The notes under the pieces: model-generated
The model's database searches: none
Told to the model about the DNA's origin: nothing
Seen by the model: the letters and a program-made list of their open reading frames with translations, nothing else
From: Chromera velia
Lineage: Eukaryota; Sar; Chromeraceae
Direction of reading: 5' to 3'
Assembly (NCBI GenBank): GCA_018398765.1
Contig: JAHBMJ010000660.1
Coordinates: 18,168-43,204 of the forward strand
Length of the DNA stretch: 25,037 nucleotides
Made by a program: the position numbers and the translations under genes
In this document: in pieces, positions 10,191 through 19,875 of the stretch
How positions within the stretch are numbered: position 1 is the first letter of the stretch
How the letters are laid out: every line of letters begins with the position of its first letter

Positions 10191-11286
10191 TTGTTATGTC
10201 TAATGAGGCACGATTACTTTTCAAAGAACATGTGCCCCGACCCTCAATTTGCTCGACTAGATTACGAACCAAACGAATGGAAGGTCAATGACAAAATTAA
10301 AATTTGGAAGGGACTGAGTAACTTCCTTCTCAAAGTAAATTTTAAATACATGGAGCGAGAGGGATTGATTTCTTTTTTCAGATAACTGGGTGGGATCCCT
10401 ATGGGATCAGCAGCAGGGGGCAACATCGTACTGATTGTTTTGGCTCAGAAGTATGAACGTTTTCTTTTTGATCATCACAGGCCCCCATCCTTAAAAGAAT
10501 TCATGCGATATATTGACAATGTACTAGGTCTCTCAAGGGGTTCACAGGAAGCCTTAAAATCTTGGTTGGCCGGATTCTTCCTCTTTTCTGACTGTAACAC
10601 GCAGCTGAAATTCGGCTCTTATGATATCCGACTGGCCATCAACCTGTTTTTGAATCCCATCATCCATCTAGACATGAAAATCTGGGCGGTGCGTAGGGAG
10701 GGAGAATTCGGTAGTGTTTGAGGTTCGTCCTCACACCAAGCCCTTGAATGCATACCAGTATCTGGCCTGGTCGTCTGCACATAGAAAGAGCACAAAGCTG
10801 GCATTAGTGAGGGCCAAGTTGTTCAGAAGGCTGTGGTTGTGTTCAAGAGAGGAAGTCTTCAGAAAGGAGCAGAGAGAGGTTTTGTTAAGATTTATGAAGA
10901 GAAGCTATCCAATTCGGTCTCTTCTGCATGTTACAAGTTCGATTTCCTTCGCAGACAGGGAAAAAGAAAGGAAAAAGGTTCTCAAATCCATCGACTGCAT
11001 AAAAGCTGCAGCTATCAGCACAGTGAATAATGCAAAAAACCCTCTTGTCTGCCAATTAAAAATGAAAAGCCATTTTTAAGCTGATACTGTTTTTCTCAAG
11101 GTAATAGCAAACAGGCAGATAGATATAACAGTTAAATATCTGAGGAGACGTCTTCAGAAGAAGACGTCCTTTAAAATTATTTGTGCTTGCAGAAACCCTC
11201 CAAATTTGTTGGCCTTGTTCAAAAAGGGTGGGAGGCAGAGACTAAAGCTGAAAACTGCCGAAAGGCAGGCAAAACTATCGGGTTGA
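10191..11286 (+). pseudogene. Decayed reverse transcriptase (Penelope-like or related retroelement), 5'-truncated
   Basis: Seen: one reading frame shows GGIPMGSAAGG at 10392 (the G.PMGS...G signature before the catalytic box), FMRYIDNVLG with YIDN at 10509-10520, and LDMKIW further on. After a frame change near 10700-10720 it continues with TKPLNAYQYLAWSSAHRKST, a run of basic helices, and RNPPNLLALFKK at 11191. Known: the order G.PMG, Y.DD, FLDL, KP.N.Y.Y and R.P.NL is shared by Penelope-like and related RTs. Breaks: in-frame TAA at 10383-10385 and 11077-11079, one frameshift, and the second aspartate of the YxDD box changed to N. The N-terminal RT motifs (including the first catalytic aspartate) and any endonuclease domain were not found, so the copy is both truncated and dead. 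The family assignment within RTs is not secure. Confidence 0.75.
11147..11168. repeat. Perfect 9-bp hairpin, AGAA loop
   Basis: GACGTCTTC, then AGAA, then GAAGACGTC, inside the RT remains. It may be chance within coding-derived sequence. Confidence 0.75.
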
Positions 11287-11520
11287 TCAGAACATATTTA
11301 TTATATTACATAATAAGTTTTCTGGCACTTCTCTCTTTTTATATTATTTTTTCTTTCTGTATTCTTTCTTTATGTATTCCTTTTTAATGAATGCTTTTTC
11401 TTTCTTTTTTTGTATAATGAATCGTTTTTTGCTTTTAATGAATAGTTTTTTATAGGAATTTTATTGCTGGTTCCTTTTTCTTCCTGTTTTTATTTTTTAC
11501 ATACACACTCCCAGGATGTG

Positions 11521-11550
11521 TTTTAATTCTTCCTGCAGGAAGAATTAAAA
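11521..11550. repeat. Perfect 30-bp palindrome within a longer imperfect inverted repeat
   Basis: TTTTAATTCTTCCTG is followed directly by its reverse complement, with no loop. Farther out, the left arm (acatacacactcccaggatgtg, about 11499-11520) resembles the reverse complement of the right flank (about 11564-11585). A ~13-nt extra piece on the right breaks the symmetry. It lies about 235 bp downstream of the RT remains, where a retroelement 3' end could be. Confidence 0.85.
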
Positions 11551-12055
11551 GATCTTTTGGTATCATACACCCTGGGCGTATGTGTTGAACAACCTCTCTT
11601 CTCTCTATCAAAAGATTTATTTGTTTAACGCTCTCGAAATTTCTTTTTCATTAGTGCGCATATCTAATGCGTAGTAACCCTACGAAATCTTTGCGCACAT
11701 TTCGACCGCATGTATGATTTAAAGTTCATTTATTTTTTCTTTTTGTTTGAAATTTGTAAAATTGTATTTATTTTTTCTTTTTATTTTTCACGTTTCTTAA
11801 TACAAATATGTATGGTTTCTTTACATTTATTTTTCATGTCTTTTGCTTTGGTCTCTGACCGAGCTACATTTAGTTTCACGGCTCCACCTCACCAAGTCAG
11901 GTGTTAGAAACTACTTCAGAAGACTTCTTTAAAGCTCTGATGCTCTGTTTGAAGGACAGACATTATTTTTAAGTGAAAAAGGCATGCGGTGATCTTATAA
12001 GAACAGTGAATCCCTAACAAGGCCAGAGTGCTGAAACCGGTTTTTAATTTTTAAA

Positions 12056-12180
12056 GGTTTGTTCTTTCACCTGATTACCAAGCAAAATCCAGAGCGACTT
12101 TAATTTTCTCAATATCAGGGGTTTGTTCTTTCACCTGATCACCAAGCAAAGTCCAGAGCGACTTTAATTTTCTCAATATC
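12056..12180. repeat. 61-bp tandem duplication
   Basis: Copies at 12056-12116 and 12120-12180 (offset 64) start GGTTTGTTCTTTCACCTGAT and end CTTTAATTTTCTCAATATC. They differ at two positions that I can see, both transitions. Confidence 0.9.
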
Positions 12181-12574
12181 TAATAATGGCGCAGCTAGAA
12201 AGATGACTAGCATAACACAAGAACATGAAGCTGCATAGGCTATACGTAGAGTCCAAGGACTGTCAGATGGAATGAAAGAACAAAAGCTAGAAGTATAATG
12301 TCATTCTGATTGATCAAACTCTCATTAGATGAGCATTGGCGGACGGGGGAGTCGAGCGCGCAGGTGATCCAGGCCCGGCAAGGCACGGTGAGGTGGGAAT
12401 GCAGCCTGTGCGTCAGCCCTAGAAGGCGGAACACAACAGACTTACAGGCGCTTTTAAATTTACAGCAACCTTCCTCTCTCTTCAACTTTCTCTATATTCT
12501 TTCACTCCAATAAATAGCTTCTATAATGAGTTATGATGCAAAGACAGATATGGTGTAGCAATCCTTTGAAATCA

Positions 12575-13270
12575 ATTAGAGTTGTGGCCCCTGCATGGAA
12601 AAAGGTCCTTACCAGCATGCAGGTCTGAAAAAAACGGCTCTTAAAAGCTCATGCATGGCCCTGGAAAGCGCCCTCCCAACGCCCCCCTACACCTTTACAG
12701 GGGCGTTGTATATAGCCGTCGGCTGAAGGCCGACGCCCCCCCCCCGAGGCTCTATAAACACGCAAAGCCCACAACGCCCCTTCATAAGGTGTTGTGATAG
12801 CAATTCTAGACCCCTATCTCTTAACGTCTTAAACGCGCCCTATCCCACTCTTTATTGAGCTGAGAGATCACCAGCCCATGGCTCTATGCCGATAAGGCAT
12901 GGGTCCGCAGTGCTATGACCTCCCAAAGTCATCTCTCTCTTTCACTCCGTTCCTTCCCTAACTCCCTCGATCGTTCTCCCTTCGGTTAAAGCAGGGAGGA
13001 GTCTGTCTCTGATGATCTAGCTCCTCCAGCAGCTTGTACAGTTCTCCTCCCCTTGGGACCATTCTTTGAATAAACTTCCATTCACTGGATTACGACTTTG
13101 TGAACGCTGCATATAAGCCTGAGGCTCATGGGGAGCCCGGCCTTTCGGCAGCTTATGCTTGTCATTCTGTCTACCCTCTTAGGCACTCCACTGTTTGACC
13201 TGCCTAGTGCATGACCCGCCCGTGCACCCATTCCATTTCATGATCTCTTTCTCCCACATGCCTCCCAAAG
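12575..13270. other. GC-richer, hairpin-rich patch in the AT-rich island, unknown
   Basis: Several short inverted repeats cluster here: CCTGCATG...CATGCAGG near 12590-12640, CAACGCCCC...GGGGCGTTG near 12678-12708, CGTCGGC-TGAAG-GCCGACG at 12717-12735, and CCCATG...CATGGG near 12876-12902. No open frame is long and no tRNA, rRNA or snRNA was recognised. It could be a structured RNA, an organelle-derived insert or the body of a non-coding element. Confidence 0.35.
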
Positions 13271-13797
13271 AGGCGTGCTCTTTTAACTATATAATTTATG
13301 AATTGCTCAAAAAATCTATAAATAAAATTATTATATAGATACATATTTAAAAAAACCGTACAAAACGTTACTACTAGTAAAAAAAACGCTTTATCATATT
13401 ATTTGATTCATATAATAAACAGAATCTGATATTTAAACCAAAGTTTCAACATAAAAAGCGGCACATGTGACCCGACACCGTATCAGGCTGCGCTTCAAGT
13501 TTTTATTTGCTTTTCTTTATAGCTCTCAGGCTCTCTTTATAAACCTTTGATTCAAGATTTGAAACTGCTTCCAGTTTTATATGATTTTTAAAGTTTTCAT
13601 GCTAGTTTTTACAATATGAGTTTCCAAAGACTTACAAGTTTAATACTGAAAGTTTTACTCTTTTAATAAGTAATTAAATTTATAAATCTGAGTTTTAATT
13701 ATGAACAATCATTTTGATTTGACATCGCTTCTATTAATTCATACAACCATTCAAGTTGAATTAAAGCTTTTTGAGAAATGTTTATAGTCTCAAGTGA

Positions 13798-14179
13798 ATG
13801 CACTGCACTGTAGGCACTGCAGCTTGCCCAGGTAAGACCAAACCGTTCAAATTAAATTTGAAGATCATTCAACTTAAAGTTGTTTCAGTGGACTTTGCTC
13901 TTGCTCCAAAGATTCGACAGCCCTCCTGCTTCACCGATCGCCCATTATCGCTCGAGGTACGCAAGTGAATCGATCACTTTATGTTCAATGAATTCCATTC
14001 ACCAATTCATCCTCTATTTATGTATCTACCTCTTTTCCCACCAATTAAATTCGCTTTTCCTTCTCCAGGACAAAGTACAGAGGCAACAGAAAAAAATAAG
14101 GAGAGAAAGAAAAGAAAGAAGAAAGGAATTAAGACAGAAAGAACAGAAGGAAAAACAAACAAAGAGACTTGAAAACTGA
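13798..14179 (+). CDS. Tentative small gene, K/R/E/Q-rich C-terminus
   Basis: Exon 13889-13956 (after TTTCAG; DFALAPKIRQPS..., donor GTACGC) joins in frame to exon 14069-14179 (after TTCTCCAG; DKVQRQQKKIRRERKERRKE..., TGA at 14177). A possible first exon, 13798-13831, begins with ATG and ends at a consensus donor CAG|GTAAGA, leaving a 57-nt AT-rich intron. The full product would be about 70 residues with a basic, coiled-coil-like end. Such tails occur in nucleolar and RNA-binding proteins, but I do not recognise the family. It might instead be the 3' end of a larger gene cut by the AT-rich island. The two downstream exons are better supported than the first. Confidence 0.4.
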
Positions 14180-14834
14180 ATGTTGATTCTCAATTGGCCA
14201 GAAGAAGGCCTGCTCGCGAATGTTTGCCCTGGATGCATGCGCTCGTGTGGTGGTATAAATACACGTGAGTGGATGTGACAGTCGCTTCCCGCAGACATCC
14301 AATGCACGACGGACTTGCCATCAATATTCCGTACCGGTCTCAGTTTTTCCACTTTTCCTGTTGCTTTCTTCTCCTCCCTTCACGCAATCTCCTAAGGGTC
14401 TGACTCACTTCCTTTCCTCGATGCTTTTTAAAGCTCGCATTCAGACCAACATGCACGCCGTTTCTCTTTTGCCTCCAAAACTCCCGCTACCGACTCTCCG
14501 TCTCTTGCTATGTGCGCATTGGTGTGTGCGTGCGTGTGTGTGTAAAGAGATGTGGGATACGTTGCCGGGCGAGGCCAGCTGAACAGCACTCGAGTTCATC
14601 GTCCTCCGGCTGATCTATGACTGATCGATCGATTCCATGCATGAGCGAACTCCTCCTCTTGTCGCCCGTCACCTGGGGAGTCGCAGTGCCACCATGTTAC
14701 TTGACCTGCCGGGGCCCATTAACGAGCAGTCAGGTCTTGGTTTCTGTCTGTTGATGTTTGCACCGATTTTGGCTCCCTTGCGCTCCTTTCAGGCGCCTCG
14801 AATCCAGACAGCAAAAACACTCGAGATAGCGGAA
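14180..14834. other. Intergenic, no secure gene
   Basis: Composition is back to that of the flanking genes. There is a TATAAAT at 14254-14260 and an ATG in good context (GCCACCATG) near 14693. An open stretch there could be an exon ending near 14733, but I could not extend it into a credible protein. The region ends at the start of the long direct repeat. Confidence 0.4.
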
Positions 14835-15319
14835 ATGCTGGCGGTTGAGGCTCTCCTCTTTCGTCAAATGACTATTCTTCCCTCTCCTCTTTATGCTTTT
14901 CTCACTCTTTATCCCCGCTCTCCATTGACGGAATTCCTTCTGCTCCTGTGTCTGCCTGTCTGTACCACACGATGTGTAATGATCGAACAACGTTGAAATC
15001 GTCGTGGACGAGTGCAGAGAATTCAGGAAAGAAAGGGGGCCTGGAGAAAAGAGGACCAGCAGGGAAGAAATTCAATTTCACGTCTCGATGATCATTGTCT
15101 TCTCGTCTGTTTGGGGGTCGTGAATATGACAATACGAATTAGAGATTTGGTGCAAGGGCCGTCCTGACAGTTGTCTGTCTGTCTGCCTTTCAAGCGATCG
15201 GTCTGCCTGCTTGCATAGTTCAAAGAGCAGGGCGGGACTGATCGACCGGGCGGGCCAAAGTGGGAGGGGGGCAGGAAAAAAACACAAGAGGCAGACAGGT
15301 AGAGAGAGGAGGGACTGAA
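14835..15319. repeat. Long direct repeat, copy 1
   Basis: At least 485 bp that I read as identical to 24553-25037, at an offset of 9,718 bp. Homology begins at ATGCTGGCGG; the bases before it differ (14834 A, 24552 C). The right limit of the homology is unknown because copy 2 runs off the window. Confidence 0.92.
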
Positions 15320-15784
15320 GGGAAATGGGAGAGAAGAGAGAAGTATTGGAAAGGCGTTTCTCAGTCTCAGTCACGCACGCCGACGCGTCTTTACGAAGTC
15401 GCTTCTTTCCCTTGGATCTTCGCACAAATGACTGCGCCAGAAATCCCTTGATGGACTGGTTGAACTTGTTGCCTCTCTCCCTCCATCTTGTTCCTTCTCT
15501 GTGTGTGCTTGTAGGATGTGTGGGTCTGAAAGGACAGACACTCTTCATGCCACGAAACCAGGGAACACATTTCCAAAAAGGAAGGGTGCTTGAAGTTATC
15601 GCCCACAAAGTACAAACATCTATGTTGAACGTCAAACTGCTACGGTGGAACGTATTGTCTCGTGTTCATTCATACATTGCGAATACATGTGCGATTGGTC
15701 CCCCATTCAAAAGCTCATCAAAGGGCTCTTTGATTCACTTGCTGATACAAGAAAATCACATACACTGTTAGAGCATGTAAAGCT
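15320..15784. other. 3' flank of the receptor gene, no gene supported
   Basis: No open frame here has recognisable content or splice support. It lies downstream of the receptor stop codon on the minus strand and may hold its 3' UTR. Confidence 0.5.
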
Positions 15785-16416
15785 TTAGAAACAAGGAAGA
15801 ACTGACGGAATGAGAGGTCCTTCCTCTTCTTCGTCCTCCTCTGTCAGATCGCACTCATCGATGTCATCACCCGCCCTACTGCCGTCTCCCTCCTCATCGC
15901 TAGGCTTCGGACTCATGTCCCCCAACGGAGACTCTAGGCTCACCCTCTTTGCAAGCCCCCTTCCCCCGTCCTTTTCCTTTTTGGACCCCGAAATATTAGA
16001 ACGACCGGGCCCGGCAACAGCTCGGCCAGGCTCCTTCGCCTGCAGCTGCCGCAGATCGACAGCTTCCGCACCGAAGGTGATAGATTTCTTTGGCTCAGTA
16101 TGTCTGGTGGGTTTGAAGTGGACTGCAGTGGATCCGCCTTCCATCGGAGACATCGCACCCGCGTGCTCCTGTTCATCCACTTGCAGACTCCCTGCGGAGC
16201 CGAATGTCGTGTGGTACACGGGTGAATCATCCGGCGCAACCTCCAACTCAACGCCCCCCCCCTCGCCGCTCTCGCTGACAGCGGCACCACCCCCGGCACT
16301 GCTATCTCTCCCCCGGCTGCTCGAACAGGCCCGGCCTCCTCTTCCTCCTCCGCACCTTCTTTCCATTCGTACTTGTCAGTGCCATTCCACCGTTCCTTCA
16401 ACGACTCGAGTGACAC
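15785..16416 (-). CDS. Receptor exon 13: acidic and G/S-rich C-terminal tail
   Basis: It begins VSLESLKERWNGTDKYEW and ends with an acidic run (DDIDECDLTEEDEEEEGPLI), with TAA at 15787-15785. The start and end are in different frames. A 56-nt GTACGA...GAGCAG intron (16372-16317) joins them, replacing an E-rich segment. A frameshift is the alternative. The tail contains many S and P residues (for example RVSLESPLGDMSPKPSDEE), which could be phosphorylation sites. Confidence 0.6.
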
Positions 16417-17770
16417 CTGCATGCGCAGAGACATACACACAGGCAAACCGACACAGAGACAGATGGATGGCTAAGACAGAAAAAGAGAGAAATTGATCGA
16501 GAGACAGGCAGTTAAGGAGACGATAGAATATTTAAAAAGTCAAAAAGAAGAGAAGTAATACATACATTGACAAGTCCATGAGTGAATTAGTGGCTAAGAG
16601 CAGGAAGAAAAAAAGAGCAACAGAGCCACCGACCCTCATGAGATTTTCCGGGAATACGTCCAGATCAGCAGGGATGCCCGTTTCCTCGCTATCGTCTCTC
16701 TTTGGACAGCATTTCTTTCTGTCATTTATCGGCAAAAGAATTTTAGGGTTGTCTTTTCGGATGTTCTCGAACATTCTCTGCCGTTCCTTGGGATGCATGC
16801 CGATGAGCACATGTTCGTACTTCAAGACAAACCTGCAAAAAATAGTATAGGAATAGTAGTATAACAGTAGAACTACTTTGTTTCTGTAGAGTCAGCACGA
16901 GTTCCTACTTCAAAACAGACCTGTTGGCAGGCGGGCACACAAGCAGGCAGGCAGGCAGGCAGGCAGCAAATCAAAAGAATCCAGTGAGAAAAGGATGACC
17001 ACTAGTCGAAAGCCCCTCGTCCTGCCAGTCCTCATCTCCTCGCAACGTGCATACACGTGCGTCGCAAGCACACATGCCCTTGAACACACACACACACACA
17101 CACACACACACATCCACACACATCCACACACATGTCGATGAGTGTTGATGGAGAGCAGAACAATCCGACTGACCAAACAATGGACATTTGGTCTTTTGAT
17201 ATTGGATGAGGATCGATGGGAATCTTGACCGTCTCGACCAACAGCTCGGCATACTTCATCGGCCGGGCCTCCAGCATCGTGCGCATTCCGTACACAGCTG
17301 TCGTCATCGGGCTTCCGATCTTCCTCCAAATGAACATGGCCCCCACGACCTTGATTAGAAGCGCAGTAAAGATGATCACCGACATCGCGATCATCACCAG
17401 AACCCTGAGGGCAGGCAGACAGACAGACTGACAGTCAGACAGATAGGCGAGAGAGCCGAATAGAAGTGCAAATTTATGAATATACCCGCCCCCACAGACG
17501 GAATCGTCATTTTGTGTGCGATTGACTCGACGTAAGGAATCCAAGTTCAAAAAAAAAGCTTGATAGCACAGGACAAGAAAACATCCTCACGTACACTTGA
17601 CAGTATTAGGCAAGGAAAAAAGATTTCATGTCCCACCCCCCACCTCCCACACGAGAGAGCCCCCGAAGACTCGAAAGCCTGCGAACATGTATCGCCCCGG
17701 AAGCCTGTCCACCAGTCCCTTTGTCTGTCTCTGTGTCTCGCTGTCTCTCTGTCTCTCTGTCCGTCTGTCC

Positions 17771-17801
<31 letters not shown>

Positions 17802-19808
17802 AGGCTGGTGCTTTGCCTGCCTTCCCGCCTGCCCACAAGCCTGTCTATGCGTGCTGTCGTATTGCTCCCTGTCTCTGTCTGTCTGTCTGCCTGTCTGTCT
17901 GTCTGTCCGCCTGTCTGCGTGCGTGTATGTGTGGGCGTGTGTATGTGTGTGTGTATGTGTATGTGTGTATATGTGCATGTGTGTATGTGTGCACGCGTAT
18001 GTATGTGCGTAAGTATGTGTGTGTGTGTGTGTGTGTCTGTCTGATTGCCTGTCTATTTGCCCACCTAGTCGACTGATCCAAGTCAGTGGGGAGTCCTCTG
18101 ACAACGAACACATCGTCGTACCTCCCCTCGACGTTCAGAAAGTTCTGTCTGTCTTTGGGAACCTGCAAACTTGCGTGCGTCAATGCATGCGTGGGATGCA
18201 CGAAAGTTGGCTTTTTTAGTAACCAGCTTGTACTGCAGAATGTGTTTGGAAGGAGCAGGAAGAACAACTGAGGCCTGCATGTGGTCTTTCCAACGCACGC
18301 AGCCTCCATAAGTACAAAAACCATGTAAAACCATGCAGACGAGTGATTGCGAAAAACAATCAGACTTTTCGTCTTACTGAACAACTAAGAAACCAAGACC
18401 ATGAAGGACCAGCAAAATGGTTCCTCCAACATCAGATTTCAAGGCGCAGAAATCGTATTCTTTCATAAAAATTAGAGGCAAAAAAGAGAGGGGGGCTACA
18501 ACGCACGAGAGGGTGCACACAAGTCCCTCTTTGTTGACCGACGGACCTGACGCGCCCCAAAGAAATAGGGTCTCCCTTCGATGGTCAGTGTGACGATTTC
18601 TTCTTTACCGTCCGCTGCAAGGTCGAGCAGACTCTTCAGTCCCGCCTGGTCGTCAATCTCAACGTCTATCTTCAGCAGGTCCACTCGAAACTCGTTCTGA
18701 AGCCGACGTGCTTCTGCCTCTGGCTGGAAGAGTTCATTCATTGCAGTTCTAATCAGCTCTCCTGCCGATCTTTCTCTCGTATTTTTTAACAGTGACCCCA
18801 ACAAAATCACCTTGCTTCCCTGCACTACGTAAATCCCCACAAACCCCGCCTTGAATCCCTCCATAGACCATTCATTGATCGCCGTTTTCCCATTTAACAT
18901 GTCACCCGAAACCAAAACGGCCTTCACCCCATTGGTTTTTGAAACGTCACTGGCGCCATAAACGGGGGTTGCTGTCAGCCTCCCAACGATCGGTGCCTCA
19001 TCGTCCTGACAGGTGTCACTGGCAATCAGGCCCGAAAACCCGATCTGCCCATCTGGAGAAGAACCCTGTGTACCCCAGGTCTGCCAGTGAATCTCTGTGC
19101 ACGGGGGCACCGATGGTTCCAAATTCCTTGAACGGAATTGCATCTGTGATGATCCACTGCTGCTCGGACTCTCTCACCTTCGACGGGAGATCATTGAAGA
19201 TGTAGTCTGTCCCGATCACAGCCGCGTCCAGGTCAGTGGCTACTGCCATGATCCAGTTGTCTGGAACCTGCATCCTCAAAAGGGGAGTGGAGGACGGATG
19301 TGTCGCGTATGGGGTGATGAGATTTGTTTGAAAGAGATAGAGCGAAGGAGAAAGAGAGAGCAAATGACGAAGAGATGATACAAACACATAGAGATGGAGG
19401 AATACAAGAGCAGAGACAAGGAAACACAGGACATAAGGCCAAGAGGAACGGATGTAGAGCGACAAGACAGGCATGCAGATAGAGAGACCTTAAATTAAGG
19501 GCTTTTTTTAGTTGCTGGAAGCAAATATCGGTGATCGACGTACCTTGACCATCATGGCAATCTCAATCTTCCGGACCGTAATCTCTCCGTTGAGAACAGC
19601 ACGTGCGGTAGGAAGGAGGGAGGAAGACTGGACCGATGCGACGTCAGTCAGTTCCGCCATCGTCCGAATGGCAGCGTTTGTGGACATGCCTCGGAACCCG
19701 AAGGCCATTTGGTTGACCTGCATGATTGCATGCAGACGCAAGAACATGGGCACATCCTTCACAGTCATACACATGTAAGAATGCAGAAACACGCGTACAT
19801 ACATGCAT

Positions 19809-19875
<67 letters not shown>

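Larger units (their letters stand above)
8790..13880. mobile_element. AT-rich island, probably a decayed insertion or nest of insertions
   Basis: Composition changes abruptly near 8790 from the CT/GC-rich flanks to AT-rich DNA, and returns near 13880. Inside are reverse-transcriptase remains (10191-11286), several palindromes, a 61-bp tandem duplication and almost no long open frames. The flanking microsatellite style ((TCTG)n, (CTTT)n) is absent. I could not find convincing terminal repeats or a target-site duplication, so the ends are only approximate. It may be several old insertions rather than one element. Confidence 0.5.

Noticed and set aside
14637-14996. Plus-strand open frame of about 119 codons crossing the start of the direct repeat
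   Set aside because: It has a good ATG context and an acceptor-like site near 14792, but no recognisable protein. The second copy of the repeat lacks the same upstream part.
17587-17692. Possible extra receptor exon between exons 10 and 11
   Set aside because: In the required phase it runs into a stop, while exon 10 joins exon 11 directly in frame.
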